NCBI RefSeq assembly: GCF_022458985.1 | Contig: NC_061785.1 | Coordinates: 856,130-920,129, forward strand | Direction of reading: 5' to 3' | DNA from: Mugil cephalus | Taxonomy: Eukaryota > Chordata > Actinopteri > Mugiliformes > Mugilidae | DNA length: 64,000 nucleotides | Part shown: in pieces, positions 1 to 10,385 of the stretch | Position numbering within the stretch: position 1 is the first letter of the stretch | How the letters are laid out: every line of letters begins with the position of its first letter | The notes under the pieces: generated by a model | Databases searched by the model: none | Seen by the model: only the letters and a program-made list of their open reading frames with translations | What the model was told of the DNA's origin: nothing | Program-made: the position numbers and the translations under genes

Positions 1-2860
1 AGGTATTTTGGCTCATGTACCTGTGCCTCATGTTGCTATTGTGTTTAAATTCTATACTGTCTATATCCATAGAATTACCTATAGAATTACTGATTACTGA
101 TTACTGATCATTTAGAGTTAGGTTAGTGTGTTTCATAATTTATTGTATTGTTGTTCTGATGTTTCTGGATCCCTGTTTATAAGCTATATATCCTGTTTGT
201 AAATTGTATTTGTATTTTAAATGATGTGTAAAATAAAAACCAAACGAAATGAGATGGAGACAAAGAAAGAATGAATGAAGATGATGTCACTGTCTTCACC
301 TGAACCTACGTCCTGAGGAGGTTTCTGCTGATCTTGAGTTGTTTAAATGTTTGTTGCGTTTAAGGAGAAATAACCATTAATTAAAGGCCTCAGTGATGGA
401 GGACGGTTTGATTCCCTGCAGACGATGAAGAAGAGAGAAGGCGTCAGGATTCCTGCTCCTCTGAGGTCTGAACACTCAACTCGTTTATTCCACAAAGACG
501 TCCGTCTCTCAACTTCACAGAAATTCAAACCTCCACCTCTGTCTCCAGACACCTTCCTCCTCTTCCTCCTCCTCCTCCTCCTCCTCCTCCTCATCATCAT
601 CTCTGAGGAGGCTCTACTACTTCTTCTGAGCTCCCAGGGTGTAAACGTTGATCAGAGCTCACAGGTTGAATTAAATAACGTATCCAGAGTTAATGTGGTT
701 CAGTAGTAGTGACTCCAGCTGATGAGACGTAGAGCATCACTTTACTCCTAGAGCTTCAGTTGTTAGCATGCTAGCAGGGTTAGCCTTTAAAGCTGCATCA
801 ACTCACACTAATGGACACAAGACACTTTGGCTAAATGTGTTATTTACTGTAAATTTCATGTAAATTGGACTGTACATGTTCTTTGTAAATATTACTTCTA
901 CCTCATTCTTATTGTATTTTATTCTTATGTCTATGTCTTTTTCATGTACGTCTTTTTTCTTATCTTGTGACTCCTTGGACAAAATAATTACCTGCAGGGA
1001 TCAATGAAGTGATCTTGAACTACCCGTCTTAAATCCCAACAGTTTGTCTAGTGACGCTTCAATAAAGGTTATTCAAACAAGATGTAGTAACACACCCAAA
1101 CTAAGAAGAAACAAAAAGAAGCAGAAATTAATAAATGTATGAACAACAAGTTCAACTTTAGAGTAGAAACCTTTCAGCCAAACTAAAAAAAAATGACAAC
1201 TTCCTTTCTATTATGTTCTAGACACTATTTAAATATTAATATAAATAATATAAATAATAATAATAATTAATAAAATACAATCTATGTCTCTTTAGCCAAC
1301 TTCTTCCAACTATATTACTGTAAGTTATTTGAAATTTGGAAATGAGTTGGTCATAAAGTGGTGTAGGTTATTGGTACATGTGTGATTTGTGATGAATTAA
1401 TAGTGATTAAATATTTGAATCTATTGACATTAGTAGAAACGTATCTGGAGTGATTTTGTCGTTAAAACTGAATTAAAGGATGTGTGGTGTTAAAGTCTAG
1501 AGCTTGGTGGCCCAACCATCCACCCTGACAGCCTCCTGGTGGCTCCACTGCAGAACTGAACCAAGAACAAGTACTGATCTTTAACCCTGACCTTCTGGAT
1601 TTATTGTTCTTTTAATGGACGTCTACCTGTTCCTTCCAGAATTTCACTGTTTGTTTTCAGGACTTCAGGAATCCCTGGTCTCTGTGTCCCTGGTCTCTGG
1701 TCCCTGGTCTTTGGTCCCTGGTCTCTGGTCCAATTCAGGAGATTCAGGAGAGATTTCATGTAGAACTAAGTCCTGATCTTTTGGTTCCAGAGATGAAGTG
1801 TTTTGTTGGCCCACCATCCACCCCGACCTCCACCCTAAACAAGCACTTGGTGGCTCTCAGTGTAATTCTGTCACCTGAGTTACATTTAATCCATTACAGG
1901 TCGTATGTAAGAGTAAATTATAATCTTTAAACTCATTTCATTAGTTTTTTGCTCGGATAAATTAGGAAATGTTACGATGTTCTTTTATCACATCTGGTCT
2001 CCTCCATAGGATCAGTACGGTCTGAGGGCGGAGCCACGATATTGATGCCCCGCCCACACTTCTTCCAGACTCACTGATGTTTTGGTTTAATTAATGCTAC
2101 GCTCTGCTCTACCTCCACCAGCTACAAGAAATGTTGGATTATAAACTGAATTTATCATCAAGAATAGTCTTAAAACTCTCACCGTCCCATGGGACCTCGA
2201 TATGGAGTGGTTGGCATGGTAACTAGTGGTCACCATTATGTCACATCCTGTTTCTATAGCATCAAATGACGAACCAAAAACAAACGTATCAACATCATAT
2301 TAACTACCTAAAATTATTTGACAAAGTCCCGCCCACTAACATGGAGGGGGTGGGGCTTATTATCTGTACTGCAGCCTCCAGCCACCAGGGGGAGCCATAT
2401 TGGCTTCAGCTTAACTTTAGAGGAGCTGCTCCATAGTTATATACAGTTAATGATCTGGACCAGATCCACTCTGAACTGGACTTGTTGGTTTTTATGTTGC
2501 ACCTTTAACGAGTCGTCATCCAGAACTGTCTGTTTTAAACACAAACAGTATCAGAATCAGGTTTATTGGCCAAGTATGTGAGTATGTACAAGGAATATGT
2601 TCTCACATGCACAAACACTTAAATAAGTGTAATAAACAAAATGATTTATTTTTTTGTCTTTGAGGTTTGTATCTGCTCCAGCTGACTCTAAGAGGAAACG
2701 CTTCACCTCACAAAAGACAAAGGAATAAAATAATAATAATCTGCAGAATAATCCATGAACTAAACATCTTTACATGAAGAAAATAAAAAGACAGAACTCC
2801 ACCTTTCTTTAGTTCTTTCTTTCTTTTGCTTTTCATCCATGAAAAAAGTGGATCTAAAAG
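1..2860. other. Noncoding stretch with repeat fragments
   Basis: I see no supportable gene here. The open frames are short and low-complexity; one near 425-706 is largely the translation of a CTC run. About 930-1020 ends in a 'gggatcaatgaagtgatct' type motif resembling the 3' tails of fish LINE/SINE elements. About 2540-2600 carries 'cagaatcaggtttattggcc', a motif I know from dispersed teleost repeats. Both family assignments are inference from memory, not from a search. Confidence 0.5.
556..603. repeat. (CTC)n microsatellite
   Basis: A near-perfect CTC/TCC run passes into CAT triplets. It produces poly-Leu or poly-Arg frames on the two strands that should not be taken as proteins. Confidence 0.9.
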
Positions 2861-2871
2861 AGGAGAGAAGG

Positions 2872-3086
2872 TCAGAAATGATGAAAAGTTTTGTTTGAAG
2901 ATGTGGAAAATGATGGAGGGACAGAAAAGAAGGAAGACAGCAGCAGATTAGAGGAGAGGATGGAGAGGGTTTCTATTTCCTTCACCACGATGTGATTTAA
3001 GGAGGCTCTGGTGATGCTGGCTGTAACCGTGGCAACGGAGGATGGAGACTCCACACGGGGATATTTGTCAGAGGAAGAATCTCCAC
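2872..3086 (-). other. Orphan open frame with acceptor-like start (possible terminal exon)
   Basis: On the minus strand an 'acag' acceptor at 3087-3090 is followed by about 70 open codons to a TGA at 2872. The frame is rich in Ser and Thr near its start, then I-V-V-K-E-I-E-T-L, ending in a Ser/Phe-rich tail. I do not recognise it. No partner exon is visible nearby, and the NLR gene upstream already has its own stop, so it would have to belong to an unseen gene or be chance. No function is proposed. Confidence 0.2.
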
Positions 3087-3145
3087 CTGTAAAACGACTC
3101 AAAGAAACTAGACTCAGATTATCTTTGTACATTAACGAAGAGAAA

Positions 3146-3170
3146 ATGAATGAATGAATGAATGAATGAA
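3146..3170. repeat. (GAAT)n microsatellite
   Basis: About six tandem GAAT units. Confidence 0.9.
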
Positions 3171-3276
3171 ATATAAACCTGAACGTCCAGATCTGATCAA
3201 TAACATGACAGTTCACACATGGTCTCACACTCACACAAACACTCTCACTAACACACACACATCCACACGTGTACAC

Positions 3277-4300
3277 AGTGTATGTAGCTCACCATACATT
3301 AATGTTTTGTTATTTCATTTTCTAGATGTGTCCAGTAAAGTTTCCTGGTGTATTAATGTTGTATCAGAGTGAATGTGCCAACCTCTACACTGTAGAACTC
3401 TTAAATCCTTCAGGTTTGCTACTATTAATAGGGCACCACTGTTTGTGATTAAGTTAATTATTAAACGGGTTCTGTGTTAATAGTTTACCTTCATGAGACT
3501 GATTCTTGGTAAATTGTCTGTCTGGTGCCCCAAGGTGGACTTAATGTTAATTAAATATTAATGTTTCATAGTAATTATTAATATTTCAGTATTAATATTT
3601 TACTAATCTGAGCCAATAACCCACCTGAGTGGACTGTAAATAGCGCCCTCTAGGTCAAATAGAGCCTGATGTTTATGGTGCATAACCTGGACCTGCTCTG
3701 TCTGTAGGGGGCAGTGTTTAACCCCCAACATAAACGGTGCCTCCATGAGAGGCATCATATTCTCCATATTCTTACTGACGTAAATTTACACCATAGATGC
3801 GCCCGAGAACAACACTCTACACTCAAACATTACTGCACATGGTGGGAATATATAAGCACATATATACAAGTGTATGAAATAATGAAGTTTAACATGTGTT
3901 ATTGTTCATAGTTATAAACATTACTGCACATAGTAAAACCAGAGGCCCCTGGTATACAGCCACCTCCACTAAGACCTGTGCTCATCAAACTGTTCAACCT
4001 CTCAACTTCAGACACAAAAGGCTCCACACACCTGGTTCATCTCACCTGATTATCAAGGCAAAGAGTGGAGGGAGGAGCCATGTTCAGTCATTATTTACTT
4101 CATTTAACTATTATGGCTCCAACAACGAGTGTCAGGAAAAGTCATGAGAGAAAAATAATCTCATAGTTGTAGATTGTTGCTGAGTCACTTTTAAACAGTT
4201 AACAAAGAAAAACAATGAAGGAGATTAAAGTTGATTCAGTAAAGTTTTAATAAGTGATGAGATGATGATGAAGTCCTGTTGATCCTTTTATATCTGATTA
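3277..4300. other. Noncoding, no gene seen
   Basis: AT-rich intergenic sequence downstream of the NLR gene. The open frames here are short and lack family features or plausible splice context. Confidence 0.5.
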
Positions 4301-4306
4301 TTTATT
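4301..4306 (-). promoter_or_regulatory. Candidate polyadenylation signal of the NLR gene
   Basis: TTTATT on the plus strand reads AATAAA on the minus strand, about 380 nt beyond the NLR stop codon at 4684. The spacing suits a short 3' UTR, but AATAAA is common by chance in AT-rich DNA. Confidence 0.3.
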
Positions 4307-4683
4307 GGTTTAGACTGAACTGAGTTTCATTAAGATTAATAATTAAAAACCAAAGGTTGATTAATAACGATGATGAACATTGATTGATATAAAGGTGGAG
4401 TAGAGACCAGAGTTCATTAATGTCTCATGTCCATTCAGACACAGGAGACACAGCACACAGTAAAACACAGCTTAACAAATAATATTCACTTCCATCAGTC
4501 CAGGATTATCCAGATACACGTTAGCATCACAATCCACATGTTAGGAGATTATTTCACTACTTCTAAGATAAAACATATTCTGACATGAAACCACAGTCAG
4601 TGATTCATCTGTGAACCAAAGAGAATCCACCATCAACATTTAAAGCAGAGTTGAAGCTGCTGTCACTTTAAAGACTCTCCTTC

Positions 4684-5204
4684 CTACAGAGACACTGAGG
4701 AACCAGGAAACCAGACTCCAAATCCAGGATAGAGAGGTTGAGTGAATGTGGTGTTGAAGGTGTGGAGGTGGATCAGTTTGTTAGAGGAGACTCTGTAGAA
4801 GGACAGAGTTCCAGCAGGACAATCCACATACACTGAGACTCTGCGAGAGACAGAGGACGAGGGGACGGATGTTGGTCTGTTATTGTGATGGACATAGTAA
4901 CCACGACGATCAGAGCATCTCAGACTCCAGGACTGATCATTGCATCCAAACACACAGTCATTCATGTCTCCTCTCCTTCTGATTCCTCTGTAACTCACTG
5001 ATATATCAACGTCTCCTCTCCACTCAACCTCCCAGTAACATCGACCAGTCACAACATTTCTACACAGCAGCTGATAACAGTTAAATCTGTCTGGATGATC
5101 AGGATATGGCTGCTTCTCCTCCACACGTGTCACCTTCCTGTTGTTGTCAGATAGTTTGATGAATCTATTGACTGAGTTTGTGTCGACTTCAAGTTCACAG
5201 AAAT
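4684..5204 (-). CDS. NLRC3-like receptor, terminal exon: PRY-SPRY (B30.2) domain
   Basis: This exon encodes the C-terminal B30.2 domain of a fish NLR. B30.2 domains are protein-protein recognition modules shared with TRIM proteins; in fish NLRs they are presumed to contribute to ligand or partner binding in the cytosol. It opens after a 'catcag' acceptor with the PRY stretch FCELEVDTNSVNR, followed by L-S-D-N-N-R-K-V-T. The SPRY part has C-Y-W-E-V-E-W, S-V-S-Y-R-G-I and Y-V-D-C-P-A-G-T-L-S-F-Y-R-V, and the exon ends P-L-Y-P-G-F-G-V-W followed by a stop. About 173 residues is the usual length and the frame is unbroken. The first codon is split with the upstream 47-nt exon (T + AT gives Tyr). 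I infer that it is intact. Confidence 0.93.
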
Positions 5205-5424
5205 CTGATGGAGAGAAAAAGACACAACACAGCTGCAGTTTATCATGTGACACATCTGATGGATTTATTCTTTCTTTACTCACTGATCTGTTGTTCATTC
5301 ATAGAAAGTTTAATGGTGATACTTTAGATCAGGATTCTCTTGTCAGTGATGATTAAATGAATAAATACCACAACTATCAGCTTTGATTTTAAACTGACAG
5401 TTTGTCATCATTAGTCAAACTTAC

Positions 5425-5471
5425 ACTTCCTCACATCAGGTTTTAACCTCTGCTCTCCACCATGGTCCATC
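5425..5471 (-). CDS. NLRC3-like receptor, 47-nt linker exon between LRRs and B30.2
   Basis: The acceptor is 'cctccag' and the donor 'gtaagt'. Translation in the gene frame gives M-D-H-G-G-E-Q-R-L-K-P-D-V-R-K-Y, the usual bridge (H-G-G-E-x-R-x-K-P) joining LRR exons to PRY-SPRY in fish NLRs. Phase is 1/1: two bases come from the last LRR exon and the final T completes a Tyr codon with the B30.2 exon. It is too short to appear as an open frame and was found by splice signals and motif. Confidence 0.85.
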
Positions 5472-5599
5472 CTGGAGGAACAAACACAAAACAATGATTT
5501 TATATCCAACATCAGACCTGACTGATGTTCAACATGAAGCAAACAAGCAAGAAAGAAAGAAAGAAAGAAAGATTATTGATTTAATGTTGTAGAAACATT

Positions 5600-5965
5600 C
5601 AGTGCGTTTACATGCACGTGAAAAAAACGACTTATGCTTAATCGACTCTAACAGGAGAACTAAGTGCATGTAACACGTTACTCGATAAAATCAGAGTTCA
5701 CTTTATCTGACTGAGACGCACAGATAATGAGATTGAATCAGAGTTTTCAATCATATAATGCGTGTGTTCATGCTCCACAACCACCGCACTGGCGTGTGAC
5801 CCTGGAAAAAAAACGTCCAAGAAGGACGATCACAGAAGAAGAAGAAGAGAAACGGAGCCACTAGAAGAACCATCTGAGGGATAGTGTGTAAACTGGGACA
5901 AGGACTGTAGTCAGAAAGTGGAATTTTCAGCATAGCTTGATTAAGCTCTGCATGTAAACGCACTG
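5600..5965. mobile_element. MITE with perfect 17-bp terminal inverted repeats
   Basis: The element begins CAGTGCGTTTACATGCA and ends with its exact reverse complement at 5949-5965. The flanking bases are 'att' on both sides (…acatt / attgg…), consistent with a 3-bp target-site duplication. It is 366 bp with no coding capacity, so non-autonomous. It sits in the NLR intron between the linker exon and the last LRR exon. The superfamily is uncertain; a 3-bp duplication would suit PIF/Harbinger-like elements. Confidence 0.85.
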
Positions 5966-6216
5966 ATTGGTCCAATGATGGAGGAAGATGGAATTCACTG
6001 AATCACTGAGGTGACAGAAGATTAATCTGAACTGACATGTTTTTACAGTTTCACATCAGTCCATGTATATGTATATTTATATGTATATTTCACTACAAAC
6101 TAAAAGTGTAAACCTGTTAATGGAGGAGGGTTCATCCTCTGAGGACCTCAGTAGCTCCACAGAGAGAAGACGATGGACAAACCTACACTGTGTGAGCTGC
6201 TGTTGTGTGTCCTTAC

Positions 6217-6390
6217 CTGAGAGTGTCCAGTCTCCAGAGTGGATCCTCCAGTCCAGCAGACAGCAGCTTCACCCCCTTGTCTCCTGGATGGTTGTAGCTC
6301 AGGTCCAGCTCTCTCAGATGGGAGGGGTTGGAGCTCAGAGCTGAGGCCAGAGAAGAACATCCTTCCTCTGTGATCAGACAACCTGACAGA
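6217..6390 (-). CDS. NLRC3-like receptor, LRR exon 2 (174 nt)
   Basis: A 58-codon leucine-rich-repeat exon of the ribonuclease-inhibitor type, flanked by 'ctccag' and 'gtaagg'. It reads L-S-G-C-L-I-T-E-E-G-C-S-S-L, then L-R-E-L-D-L-S-Y-N-H-P-G-D-K-G-V-K-L-L, ending L-D-T-L-R. Each such exon carries about two LRR units, and 174 nt is the canonical size in fish NLRs. The phase allows modular gain or loss of exons without frame change. Sequences such as LRELDLS and SAGLE are shared with the neighbouring LRR exon. Confidence 0.92.
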
Positions 6391-6509
6391 CTGGAGATAG
6401 AAACATATCAGAAACTCAAGAAGAAGAACGAAATCCTCCACATGTTGAACTTGTACCAACATGAACCTAAATCAGGATTTAACTGATCAACAAGCAGCTG
6501 TATCCTGAC

Positions 6510-6683
6510 CTGAGAGTTTCCAGTTTACAGTGAGGACTCTCCAGTCCAGCAGACAGCAGCTTCACTCCTGAATCCTGCAGGTTGTTGTCACTCAGGTCCA
6601 GCTCTCTCAGACTGGAGGACTGGGAGCTGAGAACTGAGGACAGAGCTTCACAGCTTCTCTCTGAGAGGTTACAACTGCTCAGC
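6510..6683 (-). CDS. NLRC3-like receptor, LRR exon 1 (174 nt)
   Basis: It is the same size and phase as the other LRR exon. It reads [14 protein letters not shown], then [19 protein letters not shown], ending L-E-T-L-R. The acceptor is 'cttcag' and the donor 'gtcagg'. It joins in phase to the end of the NACHT exon (…K-A-L). Only two LRR exons are visible, a short array compared with many family members. Confidence 0.92.
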
Positions 6684-6763
6684 CTGAAGAAGAATCAACA
6701 TCAAATGTTTTATTTCTCATTTACTAAATGAATCATGTTTCCAATAGTTCCTAAATCACCTAC

Positions 6764-8559
6764 AGAGCTTTGTTGGAGGCTTTGACCACTGGCAGCAGCC
6801 TCAGAAGAGCCTCCTCTGAAGCAGAGTATTTCTTCAGGTCAAACTCATCCAGATCTTCTCCTGATGACAGTAAGATGAAGCCCAGAGCTGACCACTGAGC
6901 AGGAGACAGTTTATCTGTGGAGAGACTTCCTGATCTCAGGGACTGTTGGATCTCCTTCACTAGAGAACCATCATTCAGCTCATTCAGACAGTGGAACAGA
7001 TTGATGCTTCTCTCTGCAGACACATTCTCACTGATCTTCTTCTTGATGTACTGGACTGTTTCCTGATTGGTCTGTGAGCTACTTCCTGTCTGTGTCAGCA
7101 GGCCTCGTAGGAGAGTCTGATTGGTCTGCAGTGAAAGACCCAGGAGGAAGCGGAGGAACAAGTCCAGGTGTCCATTTGGACTCTGTAAGGCCTTGTCCAC
7201 AGCACTCTGATGGAGACGTGTTAGATTTTTAAATAGTTTAGACCTCAGAGATGTAGTTTGTTGATCTTCCATCAGGTTGACTCCAGAGTTGATGGAGGTC
7301 AGATGGACATGAAGAGCAGCCAGAAACTCCTGAACGCTCAGATGGACGAAGCAGAACACCTTGTCCTGGTACAGGCCTCTCTCCTCTTTAAAGATCTGTG
7401 TGAACACTCCTGAGTACACTGAGGCGGCTCTGATATCGATGCCACACTCTGTCAGGTCTGATTCATAGAAGATCAGGTTTCCTTTCTGCAGCTGATCAAA
7501 AGCCAGTTTTCCCAGAGACTCAATCATCTTCCTGCTCTTTTTATCCCAGTGTGGATCTGTCTCAGCTCCTCCATCATACTTGACCTTCTTGACTTTGGCC
7601 TGAACCACCAGGAAGTGGATGTACATCTCAGTCAGGGTCTTGGGCAGCTCTCCTCCCTCTCTGGTTTCCATCACATCCTCCAGAACTGTAGCAGTGATCC
7701 AGCAGAAGACTGGGATGTGACACATGATGTGGAGGCTTTGTGATGTCTTGATGTGGGAGATGATGCTGCTGGCCTGCTCCTCATCTCTGAACCTCTTCCT
7801 GAAGTACTCCTCCTTCTGGGGGTCAGTGAACCCTCTGACCTCTGTCACCATGTCAACACACTCAGGAGGGATCTGATTGGCTGCTGCAGGTCGTGTGGTT
7901 ATCCAGAGGCGAGCAGAGGGAAGCAGTTTCCCCCTGATGAGGTTTGTCAGCAGCACATCCACTGAGGTGGACTCTGTAACATCAGTCAGGATCTCAGTCT
8001 TGTGGAAGTCCAGAAGAAGTCGACACTCATCCAGACCGTCAAAAGATGAACACAACTGGAAGTCTTCAAAGCTGCAGATTCCTGCTTCTTTGGTTTCAGT
8101 GAAGAAGTGATGAACAAGTTCCACCAAGCTGAACTTTCTCTCTTTCACCACATTCAGCTCTCTGAAAGTCAATGGAAATATGAAGAGGATGTCCTGGTTG
8201 GCTTTGTCTTCAGCCCAGTCCAGAGTGAACTTCTGTGTTAAGACTGTTTTTCCCAATGCCAGCCACTCCCTTTGTCATCACTCTTCTGATTGGTCCATGT
8301 CTTCCAGGTGAGGCTTTAAAGATGTCTTCTTGTCTGATGCTTGTTTCTGGTCTGTGTGGTTTCCTGGATGCTGCTTCAATCTGTCTGACCTCATGTTCAT
8401 CATTGACCTCTGCAGTCCCTCCCTCTGTGATGTAGAGCTCTGTGTAGATCTCATTCAGAAGGGTTGAGTTTCCAGCTTTAGCAATCCCCTCAAACACACA
8501 CTGGAACTTCTCCTTCAGACTAGATTTAACTTTACGTCCACAAGGTGCAGCACCAGTTC
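6764..8559 (-). CDS. NLRC3-like receptor, FISNA + NACHT exon (frameshifted as written)
   Basis: This large central exon of a fish NLR encodes the nucleotide-binding oligomerisation module, normally a cytosolic STAND ATPase used in innate immune signalling. After the 'gttcag' acceptor the first part is the fish-specific FISNA domain ([18 protein letters not shown], then L-Y-I-T-E-G-G and E-V-R-Q-I-E). The NACHT follows: Walker A G-V-A-G-I-G-K, acidic Walker B F-D-G-L-D-E-C-R, sensor-type W-I-T-T-R-P, the E-E-Y-F-R-K-R-F segment and helical domains ([12 protein letters not shown]). Two defects are visible. The minus-strand A run after GGG at 8247-8251 has five A where the frame needs four, shifting the frame inside Walker A. 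Between 8041 and 8056 one base is missing and one is extra, changing the strand before F-D-G-L-D-E. It ends in phase at a 'gtaggt' donor. Either a pseudogene or homopolymer read errors. Confidence 0.9.
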
Positions 8560-8761
8560 CTGAACAAACAAGAAATGTAATTAATCAGTGAACTCATTCA
8601 TTTTAATAACATTAACATGTGACTGTTTTCAGTCCAGTAGAATTCATAGATCTGATTCAGATGTTTGCATCATATTAACATCAGAGTGTAGAAATGTAAA
8701 CTTGTCCCATGTTTCCTCCATTTCCTCTTTCCATCCAGTTAAAGCTGTTAAATCCTCTTAC

Positions 8762-8990
8762 TGCTCTGCAGACAGTCAGCCAGCTCCTCCTGCTTCATCC
8801 TCCTCAGGAAGTTCACTGTCATCTTCAGGAATAAATCTCTGCTGCTCCTCCTCTGCTCTTCATCCTCACCCTCCAACACCTCCTCATCCTCCCTCTGACT
8901 CTCTGAGCATTCTGGGTAATCTGGACTCACAACCTTCTGGATCTTCTTCAGCTCCTTCTTCATAAAACTGACCATGTTCTCCTCCAGCAG
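8762..8990 (-). CDS. NLRC3-like receptor, N-terminal helical exon
   Basis: A 229-nt exon between 'gttccag' and 'gtaagagg'. It starts L-L-E-E-N-M-V-S-F-M-K-K-E-L-K-K-I-Q-K-V, runs through an acidic patch (E-D-E-E-V-L-E-G-E-D-E-E-Q-R-R) and ends F-L-R-R-M-K-Q-E-E-L-A-D-C-L-Q-S. This segment is characteristic of fish NLRs immediately before FISNA and is predicted to be helical and highly charged. The final A joins GA of the next exon to give Arg, keeping the frame. Confidence 0.9.
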
Positions 8991-9133
8991 CTGGAACAGA
9001 ATAATAATCTCCAGTCACGTTGATGTGAAAGGCTGCTTGTGGTCAGCATGCAACATGAAGACTTCTCCAAGCAGAATGGTAGTTTGTGCTTGTTGAGGTT
9101 AGCAGTAGCAGCTGTGATTGAACATTTCCTCAC

Positions 9134-9212
9134 CATGAATATGGAGTCCAGGTCTTTGTGATGCTGCTGCTCAGACTGATGACTGGAAACCACTGAGATC
9201 TGCTGCTGAAGT
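9134..9212 (-). CDS. NLRC3-like receptor, short N-terminal exon
   Basis: A 79-nt exon, acceptor 'ctccacag' and donor 'gtgagg'. It encodes L-Q-Q-Q-I-S-V-V-S-S-H-Q-S-E-Q-Q-H-H-K-D-L-D-S-I-F-M, whose end L-D-S-I-F-M followed by L-L-E-E-N-M-V is a recognisable fish NLR join. It is phase 1 at the start (completes Gly) and phase 0 at the end. Confidence 0.85.
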
Positions 9213-9442
9213 CTGTGGAGAAACATCTTTCATTCAAACTCACTTCTTCAACAAACACACTTTGGTGATGATCATCATTTTATTGATGCCACAAACACAA
9301 GATGAGAACAACAAACGCTGCTCTGATGACTGAATGTGGTGTTTAACAGAGGAAACTAAACTACAGATAAACTCTGGACTAAAACATGACAGACTAATCA
9401 ACACAACTGAATAATGATGAATAGATCTGTGTTCATTCTGAC

Positions 9443-9556
9443 CCTGGATCAGCAGACTTCTGTCCATCTTTGAAGTTCATAGGTTTACCCATAGAGCGGT
9501 CACTCTTCATGGACACAGCTGTGATTCCAGAGGGATCTGGTCTTTGCTGATGGATC
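9443..9556 (-). CDS. NLRC3-like receptor, repeated 38-codon N-terminal exon, copy 1
   Basis: A 114-nt symmetrical exon (1/2 split codons at its ends). It reads I-H-Q-Q-R-P-D-P-S-G, then A-V-S-M-K-S-D-R-S-M, then N-F-K-D-G-Q and S-A-D-P-G. It is one of three tandem relatives at the 5' side of this gene. Such exons are typical of the N-terminal peptide repeats of fish NLR-C genes; their molecular role is not established to my knowledge. Confidence 0.88.
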
Positions 9557-9671
9557 CTGTTAAAACACAACCTGGATCAACATTCTGAGTAAATTCTTTC
9601 TGGATTCTTCAGTTTTAATGTTAAATGTTTTGAAGCCCTTTGTTTGTTCAGATAAATACTGTTTGTCTCAC

Positions 9672-9785
9672 CCTGGATCATCAGACTGGTGTCCATCTTT
9701 GAAGTTCATAGGTTGACCCATAGACTGGTCACTCTTCATGGACACACAGCTGTGTTCAGGAGAATCATGTTTCTGTTGAAGGATC
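9672..9785 (-). CDS. NLRC3-like receptor, repeated N-terminal exon, copy 2
   Basis: It has the same 114-nt length and phase as copy 1, reading I-L-Q-Q-K-H-D-S-P-E-H-S-C, V-S-M-K-S-D-Q-S-M, N-F-K-D-G-H-Q and D-D-P-G. The high nucleotide similarity to copy 1 (for example 'tttgaagttcatagg' in both) indicates exon duplication. Acceptor 'ggaggag', donor 'gtgaga'. Confidence 0.88.
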
Positions 9786-9899
9786 CTCCTCCAAACACAG
9801 GATATAACATGTAAATACAATGTTTAATGTTGAATTCAAATAACAGGACAAGCTTCAGGAAACATGAAGGAGTATTTTCCAGCTCTAGATACTGTTCAT

Positions 9900-10280
9900 A
9901 GTGTCTGCTGAGGACCAGGTTTTGGATGAGGAGATTAGTTTCCAGTATGTAGTCTACTCCAGGGATTCTTTCCAGAATGAAGACATGACTTTTAAGAATG
10001 GAACCAAGTCCACCTCTCATCAGATATGTGGCCTTGCTGACCTCCGTCTAACTACCACATCCTTCAGATACAATGAGGCTTTCTCCACATCAAACATGGC
10101 TGTATGGCTGTGTCATGTGTTCTCCAGTGCCACCCACTGTGGTCAGTCTCTACATGGAGGAAGTGGAAAGCAGAGCATTGAGCTCCTTCAAGAGAACAAC
10201 ACCTGCTTCAGGTATGTGGATGACACCTGGGTCCAAACCAAGAGCCAACAACTAGAAGCCTTCACAGAACAAATGAGTTG
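9900..10280 (+). pseudogene. Reverse-transcriptase relic (possibly Penelope-like)
   Basis: On the plus strand, opposite to the NLR gene, two frames together resemble part of a retroelement reverse transcriptase. One carries F-R-Y-V-D-D-T-W, the catalytic Y-V-D-D box, followed by L-E-A-F-T-E. The other carries Y-M-E-E-V-E-S-R-A-L-S-S-F-K. Switching frame between conserved pieces shows at least one frameshift, and no complete element surrounds it. The local wording resembles fish Penelope-like elements, but that family call is from memory. It lies in the intron between N-terminal exon copies 2 and 3. Confidence 0.65.
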
Positions 10281-10385
10281 ACACAGGAGGATGATAGAAA
10301 CACCATCTGATGGATGAATGTGTCTTTATGTCTCCTGCTGCTAGAATGTGTTCAAACTTGATGAAGATCAGTTTAGATTTCTTAC

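Noticed and set aside
425..706. Plus-strand frame with a poly-Leu stretch resembling a membrane segment
   Set aside because: The Leu run comes from a CTC microsatellite; no other support.
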